DNA of 9,862 nt. Source: Gammaproteobacteria bacterium (GTDB lineage: Bacteria > Pseudomonadota > Gammaproteobacteria > Arenicellales > Arenicellaceae). Shown here piece by piece: positions 1 through 6,835 of the stretch. The DNA lies in NCBI GenBank assembly GCA_003485905.1, contig DNHK01000345.1, positions 1 to 9,862 on the forward strand, in the 5' to 3' direction. A model generated the notes under the pieces. That model saw only the letters and a program-made list of their open reading frames with translations, made no database searches and was not told the origin of the DNA. The position numbers and the translations under genes are program-made. Each line of letters opens with the position of its first letter. The stretch's first letter is position 1.

Positions 1-2
1 TG

Positions 3-65
3 GCGGTAGCCTTGCCGGTGTTGGGTCATGCTACCTGGCATCTGTACCGTAAAATGGTCGAGTAA
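3..65 (+). CDS. C-terminal end of a DUF2189-like integral membrane protein (partial)
   Basis: Only the last 20 codons and the TAA stop are inside the window; the gene begins upstream. The visible tail contains the run LPVLGHATWHLYRKMV, which resembles the C-terminal signature (…GHATWHxYR…) I associate with the DUF2189 family of proteobacterial inner-membrane proteins of unknown function. The other two forward frames stop earlier (a TAG near the start, a TAA at 50-52), and neither gives a recognisable tail. The call rests on one short motif, so it is moderately secure. The next gene starts more than 300 nt away, so this gene is probably not in the same operon. Confidence 0.6.
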   Translation, partial: AVALPVLGHATWHLYRKMVE

Positions 66-122
66 TAACTATTGTGCTTTGGATGGCTCATGTCCCGTGT
101 TTTGGGGCTGAGTCTTGGGGCC

Positions 123-148
123 GAGTTGCTTGGTTCAATTAGTAGTCA
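123..148 (+). repeat. Possible degenerate copy of the dispersed palindromic repeat
   Basis: The right half (CAATTAG followed by GTCA) matches the clear copy at 1621-1646. About 16 of 26 positions agree when aligned by eye without gaps. The left arm is poorly conserved. This could be chance in an AT-leaning spacer. Confidence 0.25.
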
Positions 149-328
149 TGTTCGCAATTTAGCGACGTTCATCATTTTCTATACGCGCTTCAGAATTTGA
201 TATCCAAAATTTTGCGGGAAAGATCGAACGGTATCAATTCGGTCTTGGGGATGTTTGGAATCGGTGACGTGAATATGCGCCGAAGGTAGAATTAGTAGCG
301 GAAGTTGAACACGAATTGAATAAGTGAA

Positions 329-354
329 GGGCCGCTTTGGGTAATTGACGGACA
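329..354 (+). repeat. Dispersed intergenic palindromic repeat, copy 1
   Basis: The core CCGCTTTGGG is shared with copies 2 and 3. The left part is GGGCCGCT and the right part GACGGACA, so the inverted-repeat pairing is weaker here than in copies 2 and 3. It lies about 40 nt upstream of the first DUF6152-type gene and has the same orientation as every other copy. Confidence 0.6.
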
Positions 355-392
355 TTTGAGGGAACGCTACATAATTGAGAGGTAAAAAACCA

Positions 393-1498
393 ATGCATCT
401 ATTCACAATTAAAAACTTGTTGTTACTGTTCACAACTTTTGTACTGTCGATCGGGTTTTCCTACATTACGTTTGCGCACCACTCACGTAGTAATTTTGAT
501 ACTAATACTCGTCTCGAGTTCTCCGGAGTGATCAGCGAGTATTCCTGGCGTAACCCGCATACGTTTGCGACGGTTGCGGTCGAAGATGAAAATGGTGATA
601 CGCAAGAGCATCTGTTTGAGCTCAATTCCGTGTCTGTACTTACGCGGCAAGGCTGGACGCGGGATACAATGAAGGTGGGAGATCAAGTCAGGTATTTGCT
701 AATCCCGATAACAACAGCAATAAGAACCTTTACTATTCTAATTATTGGGTACTGCCCGATGGAAGCACGATGGTCTCAAGCGGTGGCACATTTCAAGATG
801 CGCCTCGACAAGCAAGACGTCAGGTCGATACGTCTGCTACAACCGAGGATTTCACTGGTATTTGGCGAATCGTCGGTGGTCGTTTTGGAATCGAAGAAAG
901 AAATGACCCATCTACACCAGTAGGACCGCAAATATCACTTGGCGGATTTGATGGAGCCGCCGCAGGTTTGCCGTTGACTGAACTCGGTCAAGCTGAGATA
1001 GATGCCTTTCAGATCGAAGATAATCCGTGGTACCGCTGTATCTCGAAGACGCCACCTTGGCTATTTGCTTTTGAGGTCGGGGCGCATAGGATCAAGCTCG
1101 ATGGGGATACACTAAGCATTCGACACGAAATTAACGATGTGGATCGTGTCATCCATATTGGAATGACCAACCACCCAACGGACATGCAACCTTCACACTT
1201 AGGACATTCGATTGGCTGGTTCGAGGGAGAGACCCTTGTTGTCGATACAGCTTATTTTACTCCCACGCAGTGGGGCACTGGTGGTGGTGTCTCCTCAAGT
1301 GCTCAAAAACATCTTATTGAGTGGCTTACATTAACCGAAGGTGGCACGCGCATTGACTATAAGTACACCCTCGAAGACCCTGTCTATTTGACAGAGCCAG
1401 TCACTGTATCATTTCGGCTTGGCCTTGATGCAGGTTACCCGTTTCAGGATCAATACGGTTGTGATCCTAAGGCGGCAAGTCGACATTTGGGGCGATGA
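393..1498 (+). pseudogene. Exported two-domain protein: DUF6152-like domain plus YGC domain, broken by a 1-nt frameshift
   Basis: This encodes a periplasmic protein of unknown function, about 368 aa if the frame is restored. The ATG at 393 is preferred over the upstream TTG at 375 because GAGAGG (377-382) sits 10 nt before it. Residues 1-28 form a signal peptide ending ITFA, so the mature protein would begin His-His-Ser. A DUF6152-like beta domain follows, with NPHTF and GDQV motifs. The frame is lost between about 686 and 695: frame 1 reads GDQVRYL while the frame one base back continues VFANPDNN and then VLPDGSTM. Restoring one G in the AGGTA at 690-694 joins them. The second part carries GIWRIVGG, an internal Cys (PWYRC), GHSIGWFEGETLVVDT and a terminal YGCDP. 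The two Cys suggest a disulfide. Length and domain order match the paralogue at 1798, supporting a single original gene. The lesion could be real decay or a sequencing error. Confidence 0.8.
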
Positions 1499-1620
1499 AG
1501 TAATATCAAGAGTATTGAGCGTGCAAGAGTGTCAAACTTTGCCACTCGGCGTAGAGAGTATTCGGCTGGGGATAAAACATGAAGATACTTGATAGTTTTC
1601 GTTATAAACGCATCAGTGAA

Positions 1621-1646
1621 TGGCCGCTTTGGGCAATTAGCGGTCA
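1621..1646 (+). repeat. Dispersed intergenic palindromic repeat, copy 2
   Basis: The arms are TGGCCGCT (1621-1628) and AGCGGTCA (1639-1646). They pair fully in RNA if one G-U pair is allowed, around a 10-nt loop TTGGGCAATT. Flanking GTGA before and CACT after hint at a longer imperfect stem. This is one of the cleanest copies in the window. It lies 122 nt past the stop of the first fusion gene. Confidence 0.7.
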
Positions 1647-1786
1647 CTCGACACGGCGGAATAGAGATTAAAGACCGGTGTTACTGTTTGCTGCTAGAAA
1701 AGGTAGGTAGATCTCGCTCGGTTGAGCTTGTTTTTAAAGGTGATGACGAGGTTTTTGGGCTGGCTGATACTAATTGATTCAGGGAA

Positions 1787-1791
1787 AGAGG
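1787..1791 (+). promoter_or_regulatory. Ribosome-binding site deciding the start of the second fusion gene
   Basis: AGAGG, 6 nt before the ATG at 1798. It favours that start over the in-frame ATG at 1837, which lacks a comparable site but would give a more typical signal-peptide length. Confidence 0.5.
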
Positions 1792-1797
1792 CGGTTT

Positions 1798-2880
1798 ATG
1801 CTTCCTATTACTCGTAGTTTAACTTTGTGGGTTTTTATGAAAGCTATAATTAGGTTGCTAACTTCAGCTGTGGGGATAGGTCTTTTGATATTGCCTGTTG
1901 CTGTTTTTTCGCATCATTCAACTTCAGAGTACGAGCAAAGTATTACCGAGATCGAGGGTGTGGTTACGAACGTCTTCTGGAAAAACCCTCACGTGATATT
2001 TCATATTGCTACTGCAGACGGAGAGTGGTTTGTGGGAGGCGGCTCAGTGAGCAATTAGAACCGGCGAGGCATTAACGGAGATGTTATTAAAGTCGGCGAT
2101 AGCTTGAAGGTAGCTGGACGATCTTCGATGCGTCAGGCGAACGACATGGTCATGTCAAATATTTTGCTGGCCAATGGACTAGAGCTTATGCTCAGCGCAA
2201 ATGGGACTCCGCGCTGGCCAGATGTTCAACAGCTTGAAGTATCTGCCCCGGGCCCAACGGCGGCACAAATAGCTGAAGCGGAAGCAAATGCAGATGGTCT
2301 GTTTCGAATTTGGTCTTGGGGACCGGAAAGGGCCGATTGGTTCTTTGCTGATCCAGATGCATTTCCGCTTACGGAGGCTGCGCTGGAAAAATTTGCAACT
2401 TGGGACGAATACACGGAAAACCCACAGCTCCTTTGTATCCCACCAGGAATGCCGGTAACCATGGGGAACCCTTATCCTATTGAGTTTACTCAGCACGATG
2501 AAAATACCATTGTGATGCGGGCTCATGAGTTTGATGTGACCCGAATCATCCATTTGAATGCCTCGCTAGTACCAACGGCTGAAGAAAGCAATATGGGTTA
2601 TTCCGTTGGGTACTGGGAAGACGAAAATACGCTGATAGTAGACACAGCAAATATCAATTATCCTTATTTTAATCGAGTAGGAATTTCTTCCGGACCGGAT
2701 CTAACCGTGCATGAACGTTTCGTTATTGATGATGAAGCTGGCCAGATCCACTACTCCACTACGATAACGGATCCCTGGGCACTAACTGAGCCACACACGG
2801 AAAAAATGCTCAACGTATGGAAGCCGGGTATAGAGCTTGGCACTTATGGTTGCGAAGTTTCCGAGGTATACGCTCAGTAA
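1798..2880 (+). pseudogene. Exported two-domain protein: DUF6152-like domain plus YGC domain, with an in-frame TAG
   Basis: This is a paralogue of the gene at 393, 360 aa if the internal stop is read as a residue. It starts at ATG 1798; ATG 1837 is an alternative giving a compact 25-aa signal peptide. The export signal ends AVFS and is followed by His-His-Ser. The DUF6152-like domain has the EIEGVV…WKNPHV pattern. At codon 87 the frame meets TAG (2056-2058) inside SVSN-stop-NRRG. The paralogues carry Leu at or next to this place (SVSVLTRQG here at 393, ARIALQRQG at 6835). The same frame then continues through KVGDSLKVAGRS into the second domain: GLFRIWSW, internal LLCIPPGMP, GYSVGYWEDENTLIVDT and terminal YGCEV. 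No frame change is needed, so a single base or codon change explains the break. Alternatives are a sequence error or amber readthrough. If the TAG terminates, only a truncated DUF6152 domain is made. Confidence 0.8.
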
Positions 2881-2937
2881 ATTCGAACTCGCTGAACGTT
2901 TGTGCCCGAAAGCTGCCTACAGAGATGTTCAAGTAAA

Positions 2938-2963
2938 TGACCGCTTTGGGCGAATAGCAGTCA
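2938..2963 (+). repeat. Dispersed intergenic palindromic repeat, copy 3
   Basis: The arms are TGACCGCT (2938-2945) and AGCAGTCA (2956-2963), with one mismatch and a loop matching the other copies. It lies 58 nt after the stop of the second fusion gene and about 80 nt before the cupin gene. A short forward open frame crossing it (2837-3019) overlaps the end of the fusion gene and is not credible. Confidence 0.7.
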
Positions 2964-3043
2964 CTCAGCGGGACAGATTCGATATTTTTGATCATATGCC
3001 CGCTATACGATCAAAATAGGTAATTCACTCAAGTGAGGTGCAA

Positions 3044-3584
3044 ATGGTTATAAAGCCAACTTTAGTCTCTGTGTTAAGTCTCGTTCTATTTGGGGTGGGA
3101 ATTTCTGCTACAACGTTCGCTCAGGATTCCGAATCGAATGGGGGGGCACGTGTTTTCTAAAGTGGATTCGCTAGAGGAATTCAGTCGCGGTCCGATGTTG
3201 TCTAAATTTATGCTATCGGCGAAGCAGACAGATGGTCGCTATAGCATTATTAAAGAAATTTTTAAGCCCGGAATGTCGAGTTATCCGGGGCATACTCATA
3301 AACTTCATAGCGAGGTGTTTTTTATAATCTCTGGTGTTATGGAAGCTACGGTTAGTGGAGACACTCAGCAAATCGGTTCCGGAGATCTACTCTATATCCC
3401 ACCTAATTCTCCACATGCAATCAAGGTGATGGGTGAGGAGGATGTCCATGCACTAATGCTTTATGAACCAGCTGGTTATGAGGAAAATTACTTCAGGAGA
3501 AGGTCTATGACTGAAGAAGAAAGTAACGACCCGGAAGTAATGCGCGAATTTATGCAGCAAGCAGATGTACATATAAATCGTTAG
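3044..3584 (+). pseudogene. Exported single-domain cupin, frameshifted at a G7 tract
   Basis: The ATG at 3044 follows TGAGGTG with GAGG at 3035-3038. The first 34 codons encode a signal peptide ending TTFA|QD and then SESNGG. The frame then runs into TAA at 3164-3166 because of a 7-G tract at 3140-3146. Removing one G joins it to HVFSKVDSLEEFSR and the whole cupin domain, 179 aa in total. Cupin motif 1 is complete: G, five residues, HTH, four residues, E, six residues, G (GMSSYPGHTHKLHSEVFF onward). Motif 2 is GDLLYIPPNSPH. The His/His/Glu and second His are the usual metal ligands of the fold. The substrate is unknown; cupins of this size include isomerases, dioxygenases and sugar-binding proteins. 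A start at 3090 would give an uninterrupted frame but loses the signal peptide and lacks a ribosome-binding site. Homopolymer slippage, phase variation or a sequencing error could explain the break. Confidence 0.8.
3140..3146 (+). repeat. G7 homopolymer that breaks the cupin reading frame
   Basis: Seven consecutive G between the signal-peptide segment and the cupin domain. Six G would put both parts in one frame. Tracts like this are prone both to replication slippage and to miscalling. Confidence 0.7.
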
Positions 3585-3925
3585 TTCAAAGTAGAGCTCT
3601 TTCGACATGGGGTCGGATGGGCTCAAATGTTCGCTTTGGTCAATAAGCCGTCATTTACTGAACAAAGAATAGAAGGCGGTTCTAGCTGTTGATACGCCAT
3701 TTAATAGCAGTTTGGGAGTAGAATCGGTTCTACAAGAGTTCTCATGGGGGAGTAAATTGAAGGAACTGAATCGAGATATCAGGTTTTTATTTCTTGCCGC
3801 CGAAGATTTTACGATAGAGCTTTACGACTTTCGTAGTCGGTTTGGAATGCCGTACGATTTTTAAGATAAGTTTTATACTACTTCTATTCCAATAGACTTC
3901 TAGTAAACATCAGCAAGGAGAAATC
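3585..3925. other. Intergenic stretch of about 340 nt before the M20 peptidase gene
   Basis: It contains repeat copy 4 (3628-3653) and a perfect small hairpin at 3718-3733 (GTAGAA, loop TCGG, TTCTAC) without a T-run. A possible but unsupported 35-codon frame starts at TTG 3757, a few bases after GGGGGAG, and ends at TAA 3862-3864. I recognise nothing in that peptide. The AT-rich end (about 3860-3905) probably includes the promoter of the peptidase gene, but no clear -35/-10 pair could be fixed. Confidence 0.5.
3628..3653 (+). repeat. Dispersed intergenic palindromic repeat, copy 4
   Basis: The sequence begins TGTTCGCTTTGG and ends AAGCCGTCA, so the central CGCTTTGG and the closing GTCA are kept while the arms have drifted. 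It lies 43 nt after the cupin stop, in the same orientation as the other copies. Confidence 0.55.
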
Positions 3926-5371
3926 ATGCAGTCGATAACATCATTATCTCGAACCCATCGCTCGACGGTGTGTGGCTTGTTTGCAGTGCTTTGTTTTAGC
4001 GTTGCTGGCGTGGGTGCCCAAGACAGATATCCACTGGATTGGGAAGACGTTGAGCGGGAATCGCTAGAACACTTTTTTACGCTACTACGAACGAATACAA
4101 GCAATCCGCCCGGCAATGAAACAGTTGCAGCAACCTATCTTGAGCAAGTGCTCGAGAATGAAGGTATCGAAGCAGACCTGTTTGCCCGAGATCCTGATAG
4201 AGCGAATATGGTGGCACGCATTAAGGGTAATGGCAGTAAAGAACCGCTGTTGGTAATGGCGCATACCGACGTGGTTGGTGTTCAGCCGGAGAACTGGTCG
4301 GTCGATCCATTCGGTGCAGTTCAAAAAGATGGCTATATATACGGACGCGGCGCACTTGATGATAAAGATAATGTCACGGCATCCTTAATGCTAATGTTGC
4401 TTCTGCAACGGTCCGGTGTGGAACTGGATCGTGATGTTATTTTTCTTGCCGAGGCAGGGGAGGAAGGGACGACCGCCTATGGTATCGACTACATGGTAGA
4501 GAACCACTGGGACAAAATTGGTGCAGAGTACTGTTTGGCGGAGGGTGGCGGTACGGTATCTCAGGGCGGTGTAGTGCAGCGAGTTGGGATTACAACCACA
4601 GAGAAGTTTCCAATGCGGGTTACGCTCGTTGCCCGTGGTACAGCCGGGCACGGATCTAGACCCAGAGTTGATAATGCGATTGCCGCGCTAGCAGGTGCAG
4701 TTTCCAGGCTAGCAAACTGGCAGTCCCCGTTAAGACTCAATGAAACAACACGTGCATATTTTGAGCGTCTAGCTGAGATCAGCGAGCCAGAAGATGCGGA
4801 ACGATACCGGTCTATTCTTGATCCAGAGCATCAACCTAGAGTTGAACGATATTTCGCTGAACATGAACCGCAGCATTATTCCTTGTTGCGGACCTCGGTA
4901 GCCCCGACCATCATTACTGGAGGATTCAGACGCAACGTAATTCCATCAGAGGCGAGCGCCACATTTGATATTCGTGGGTTGCCTGATGAAAATCCAGAGG
5001 ATTTCTATGTTGATCTCGCTGGCATTATTAACAACCCGGATATTGAGATTGTCCCCGAAGGCGTGTATCGACCCGCAAGTCCACCTTCCGGTTTAAATAC
5101 GCCCGTATTTCAGGCGCTAGAGAATGTTGCTGCACGCTTATACCCATCAGCAATAACGATTCCGACGATGCTCACAGGCGCGACCGATATGGCTCAGGTT
5201 CGAGCTAAAGGTACCCAGTGCTATGGCTTTGGCCCAATCATAGCTGCAGAAGATAGTAGCGGTGGCGGTGGTTCGCATGGTGATGACGAGCGTATTCTTG
5301 AAGACTCGGTGCTGAGTTTGGTTCAGTTTCTTTGGTATACGGTCATCGAGATTGCTGCTACTGCGAAATAA
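3926..5371 (+). CDS. Exported M20 family zinc metallopeptidase (PM20D1/carboxypeptidase-like)
   Basis: An intact 481-aa protein. The ATG at 3926 has AAGGAG at 3915-3920, five bases upstream. Residues 1-31 form a signal peptide ending GVGA|Q, so the enzyme should act in the periplasm. The di-zinc site of the M20 fold is complete: H113 and D115 in MAHTDVV, bridging D145 in GRGALDDKD, general base E179 and ligand E180 in AEAGEEG, E206 in LAEGGG and H451 in SHGDDE. The lid/dimerisation domain lies roughly at residues 225-340, with the family's GTAGHGSRP at 238-246. Family members hydrolyse peptide or N-acyl-amino-acid amide bonds; the substrate here cannot be read from sequence. The fold and catalytic class are secure; the PM20D1-like label is a family-level impression. 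The gene has its own upstream gap of about 340 nt and is followed 58 nt later by a membrane-protein gene, so those two may be cotranscribed. Confidence 0.93.
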   Translation: MQSITSLSRTHRSTVCGLFAVLCFSVAGVGAQDRYPLDWEDVERESLEHFFTLLRTNTSNPPGNETVAATYLEQVLENEGIEADLFARDPDRANMVARIKGNGSKEPLLVMAHTDVVGVQPENWSVDPFGAVQKDGYIYGRGALDDKDNVTASLMLMLLLQRSGVELDRDVIFLAEAGEEGTTAYGIDYMVENHWDKIGAEYCLAEGGGTVSQGGVVQRVGITTTEKFPMRVTLVARGTAGHGSRPRVDNAIAALAGAVSRLANWQSPLRLNETTRAYFERLAEISEPEDAERYRSILDPEHQPRVERYFAEHEPQHYSLLRTSVAPTIITGGFRRNVIPSEASATFDIRGLPDENPEDFYVDLAGIINNPDIEIVPEGVYRPASPPSGLNTPVFQALENVAARLYPSAITIPTMLTGATDMAQVRAKGTQCYGFGPIIAAEDSSGGGGSHGDDERILEDSVLSLVQFLWYTVIEIAATAK

Positions 5372-5429
5372 CGGTTTTTTGAACCTTGAGTTAGAATCTA
5401 TTTACTTCAGATGAAGAGGTTGGGGATAT

Positions 5430-6014
5430 TTGAGTTTAATTGAATTCATTCTAATCATCACATCGGTGGTTTATGCTCTTGCTATTGCACAGATTCTTTC
5501 TGGTATTAGCCGTTTGGTTCAAACGGAGGAATCTATTCGCTGGTTTTTTCCGCATATCGTGTGGATAGTAATCCTTTTCATCTCTGCTCCGCTAACATGG
5601 TGGGCAGGATGGGAGTTTCGGGCGGTCGAGTGGACGTTTCTAAAATATCTCTATACTTTTTCAACACCAACATTCTTATTTTTTTCGGCTACCTTAGTTG
5701 TTCCTCAGAGCACAGAAGGGCATGAGCTAGACCTTGAGAAGTACTTCTTTAACGTGCGGAGGCCAATGTTATGGTCGTTTTTTATCGCGATGCTGACACA
5801 AATGTATGGGGGAACTGTGTTGGCTGGAGAAGAAATATGGTCCGTGTACCGTATTGATGATGTGGCTGTTCTCCTTGGCATTCTCGCAGGGGCTTTGACG
5901 ACGAATAAGCGTTTGCATGCTGCGTTATCGATTTGGATTATGACTTATTTCGTGATTGTTATCGGTACCCAACTATGGGTTCCGCCTGAATCGTTGTCTG
6001 TTTTGCGGAATTAG
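5430..6014 (+). CDS. Multi-spanning membrane protein of unknown function
   Basis: A 194-aa hydrophobic protein. It starts at TTG 5430; the upstream ATG at 5411 is out of frame and stops quickly, and AGAGG (5415-5419) or GGGGA (5422-5426) could serve as ribosome-binding site. About six membrane segments are visible at roughly residues 4-27, 38-60, 70-92, 111-131, 143-158 and 162-184. An acidic loop (around 94-106, EGHELDLEKYFF) separates helices 3 and 4. Trp is abundant in helix 2 and after it (TWWAGWEF, VEW). I do not recognise the family and see no catalytic or transport motif. It lies 58 nt after the peptidase gene and ends in TAG. The compact size and lack of a signal peptide suggest an inner-membrane accessory protein. 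Confidence 0.8.
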   Translation: MSLIEFILIITSVVYALAIAQILSGISRLVQTEESIRWFFPHIVWIVILFISAPLTWWAGWEFRAVEWTFLKYLYTFSTPTFLFFSATLVVPQSTEGHELDLEKYFFNVRRPMLWSFFIAMLTQMYGGTVLAGEEIWSVYRIDDVAVLLGILAGALTTNKRLHAALSIWIMTYFVIVIGTQLWVPPESLSVLRN

Positions 6015-6128
6015 CGGTTATGCAAAAACCCTATAGAACTCGGCTATTTGCGACATATCGACAGCGCTTTTTATGGGCTGTATATTAGATTTAATCTTTG
6101 TCCTATACTGCTTAATACTTTCTTCAAA

Positions 6129-6135
6129 GGGGGAG
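6129..6135 (+). promoter_or_regulatory. Ribosome-binding site fixing a TTG start at 6143
   Basis: GGGGGAG, 7 nt before TTG 6143. That TTG opens a typical signal peptide in the frame that continues into the YGC domain. No in-frame ATG precedes the conserved part. Confidence 0.55.
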
Positions 6136-6142
6136 TTAAAAA

Positions 6143-6835
6143 TTGAGATTTAAAACAACACTCGGTTCCAGATTAGTGGGAGTCTCTTTACTGCTGGGCT
6201 GGCAGGCCAATGTCTTAGCTCAATCAAATCTTGAAGGTATTTGGAGTATTGATCCGTCATTGTTTTTTGAGTATTCAGAGCCTCAGTACACACCCGAGGG
6301 GTAGCGCCGTGTAGACAGCTATAATCCACAAACGGATGATCCGAGCTACGGTTGTATTCCATCTGGTTTGGGGAGAGCCTGGGATGAGCCCGATACGTCG
6401 GTAAAAATTGAGCAGTACGATGATTATGTGCTGATTAGCTATGAGATGTTCGATTTGGTTCGAACCATCCCGCTAAATCAAAATGGGCATCCAATTCAAA
6501 CCGAGCCAAGCACACAAAACATAGATGGTGTGCTGATGCACTCGATGGGTCATTCGATTGCTTGGTACGAGGATGATGCGTTGATTATTGAGACCTTAGA
6601 TTATGCGCCGGGATATGTTACGACATTGCGACGTTTCCCGCCGCAATCCGAGGCAATGCGTAGCATCGAGCGTATTTCTGTAGATGACGAGGATAGGTTG
6701 TTGGTTGAGATAAGCTATAGTGATCCGGTCAATTACACCGAGCCTTTAAAGGCGACTAATCGCTACTACCGATCAGATTTCGATTTCGTGGTGTATGGTT
6801 GCGAACCTATTGACGTGGCAGGAGGCGAACACTAA
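6143..6835 (+). pseudogene. Stand-alone exported YGC-domain protein with an in-frame TAG
   Basis: This is a single-domain relative of the C-terminal halves of the fusion proteins at 393 and 1798, 230 aa if the internal stop is read as a residue. It starts at TTG 6143 behind GGGGGAG. A signal peptide of about 26 aa (MRFKTTLGSRLVGVSLLLGW onward) ends NVLA|QS. Then comes LEGIWSIDPS, equivalent to GIWRIVGG in the first fusion. At codon 54 the frame meets TAG (6302-6304) within QYTPEG-stop-RRVDSYNP. CAG (Gln) to TAG would be a one-base change. The frame continues with DPSYGCIPSG, the DLVRTIPL strand, GHSIAWYEDDALIIET and terminal VVYGCEPID. Both conserved Cys are kept. A start at ATG 6368 would give an open frame but loses the signal peptide and the first Cys, so it is unlikely to be native. 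The stop codon overlaps the next gene's ATG by one base, implying translational coupling. Confidence 0.78.

Larger units (their letters stand above)
66..392. other. Intergenic stretch upstream of the first DUF6152-type gene
   Basis: No convincing coding region is present. A reverse-strand open frame crossing it (179-433) overlaps the start of the real downstream gene and runs through the repeat at 329, so I treat it as spurious. The stretch holds one clear copy of the dispersed palindromic repeat (329-354) and one weak possible copy (123-148). A GAGAGG ribosome-binding site lies at 377-382. No convincing promoter was identified. Confidence 0.6.
1499..1797. other. Intergenic stretch with one palindromic repeat
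   Basis: This gap of about 300 nt separates the two fused paralogues. It contains repeat copy 2 at 1621-1646 and a ribosome-binding site at its right end. A 62-codon forward open frame (1589-1777) and a 65-codon reverse one (1450-1647) both run through the repeat. Neither has a plausible ribosome-binding site or domain, so I do not call them genes. Confidence 0.6.

Noticed and set aside
345..375. TTGACG followed by CATAAT, promoter-like before the first fusion gene
   Set aside because: The spacing is 19 nt, and transcription would start near 382, on top of or past the ribosome-binding site at 377-382. The TTGACG is also part of the repeat.
179..433. 84-codon reverse-strand open frame
   Set aside because: It overlaps the start of the DUF6152-type gene on the other strand, passes through repeat copy 1 and has no recognisable domain.
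1589..1777. 62-codon forward open frame between the two fusion genes
   Set aside because: It is largely produced by repeat copy 2; a similar peptide (RFG..AVT) arises from copy 3 in the frame at 2837-3019. There is no ribosome-binding site or domain.
2179..2553. 124-codon reverse-strand open frame
   Set aside because: It lies wholly inside the well-conserved coding region of the second fusion gene on the + strand and shows no family resemblance.
3090..3584. Cupin gene starting at 3090 without frameshift
   Set aside because: Its first 18 residues come from the wrong frame of the signal-peptide region, whereas the ATG at 3044 with GAGG gives a proper export signal that joins the cupin if one G is removed.
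6368..6835. YGC-domain protein starting at ATG 6368
   Set aside because: It would lose the signal peptide and the first conserved Cys. The upstream frame from TTG 6143 continues the same homology up to the internal TAG.
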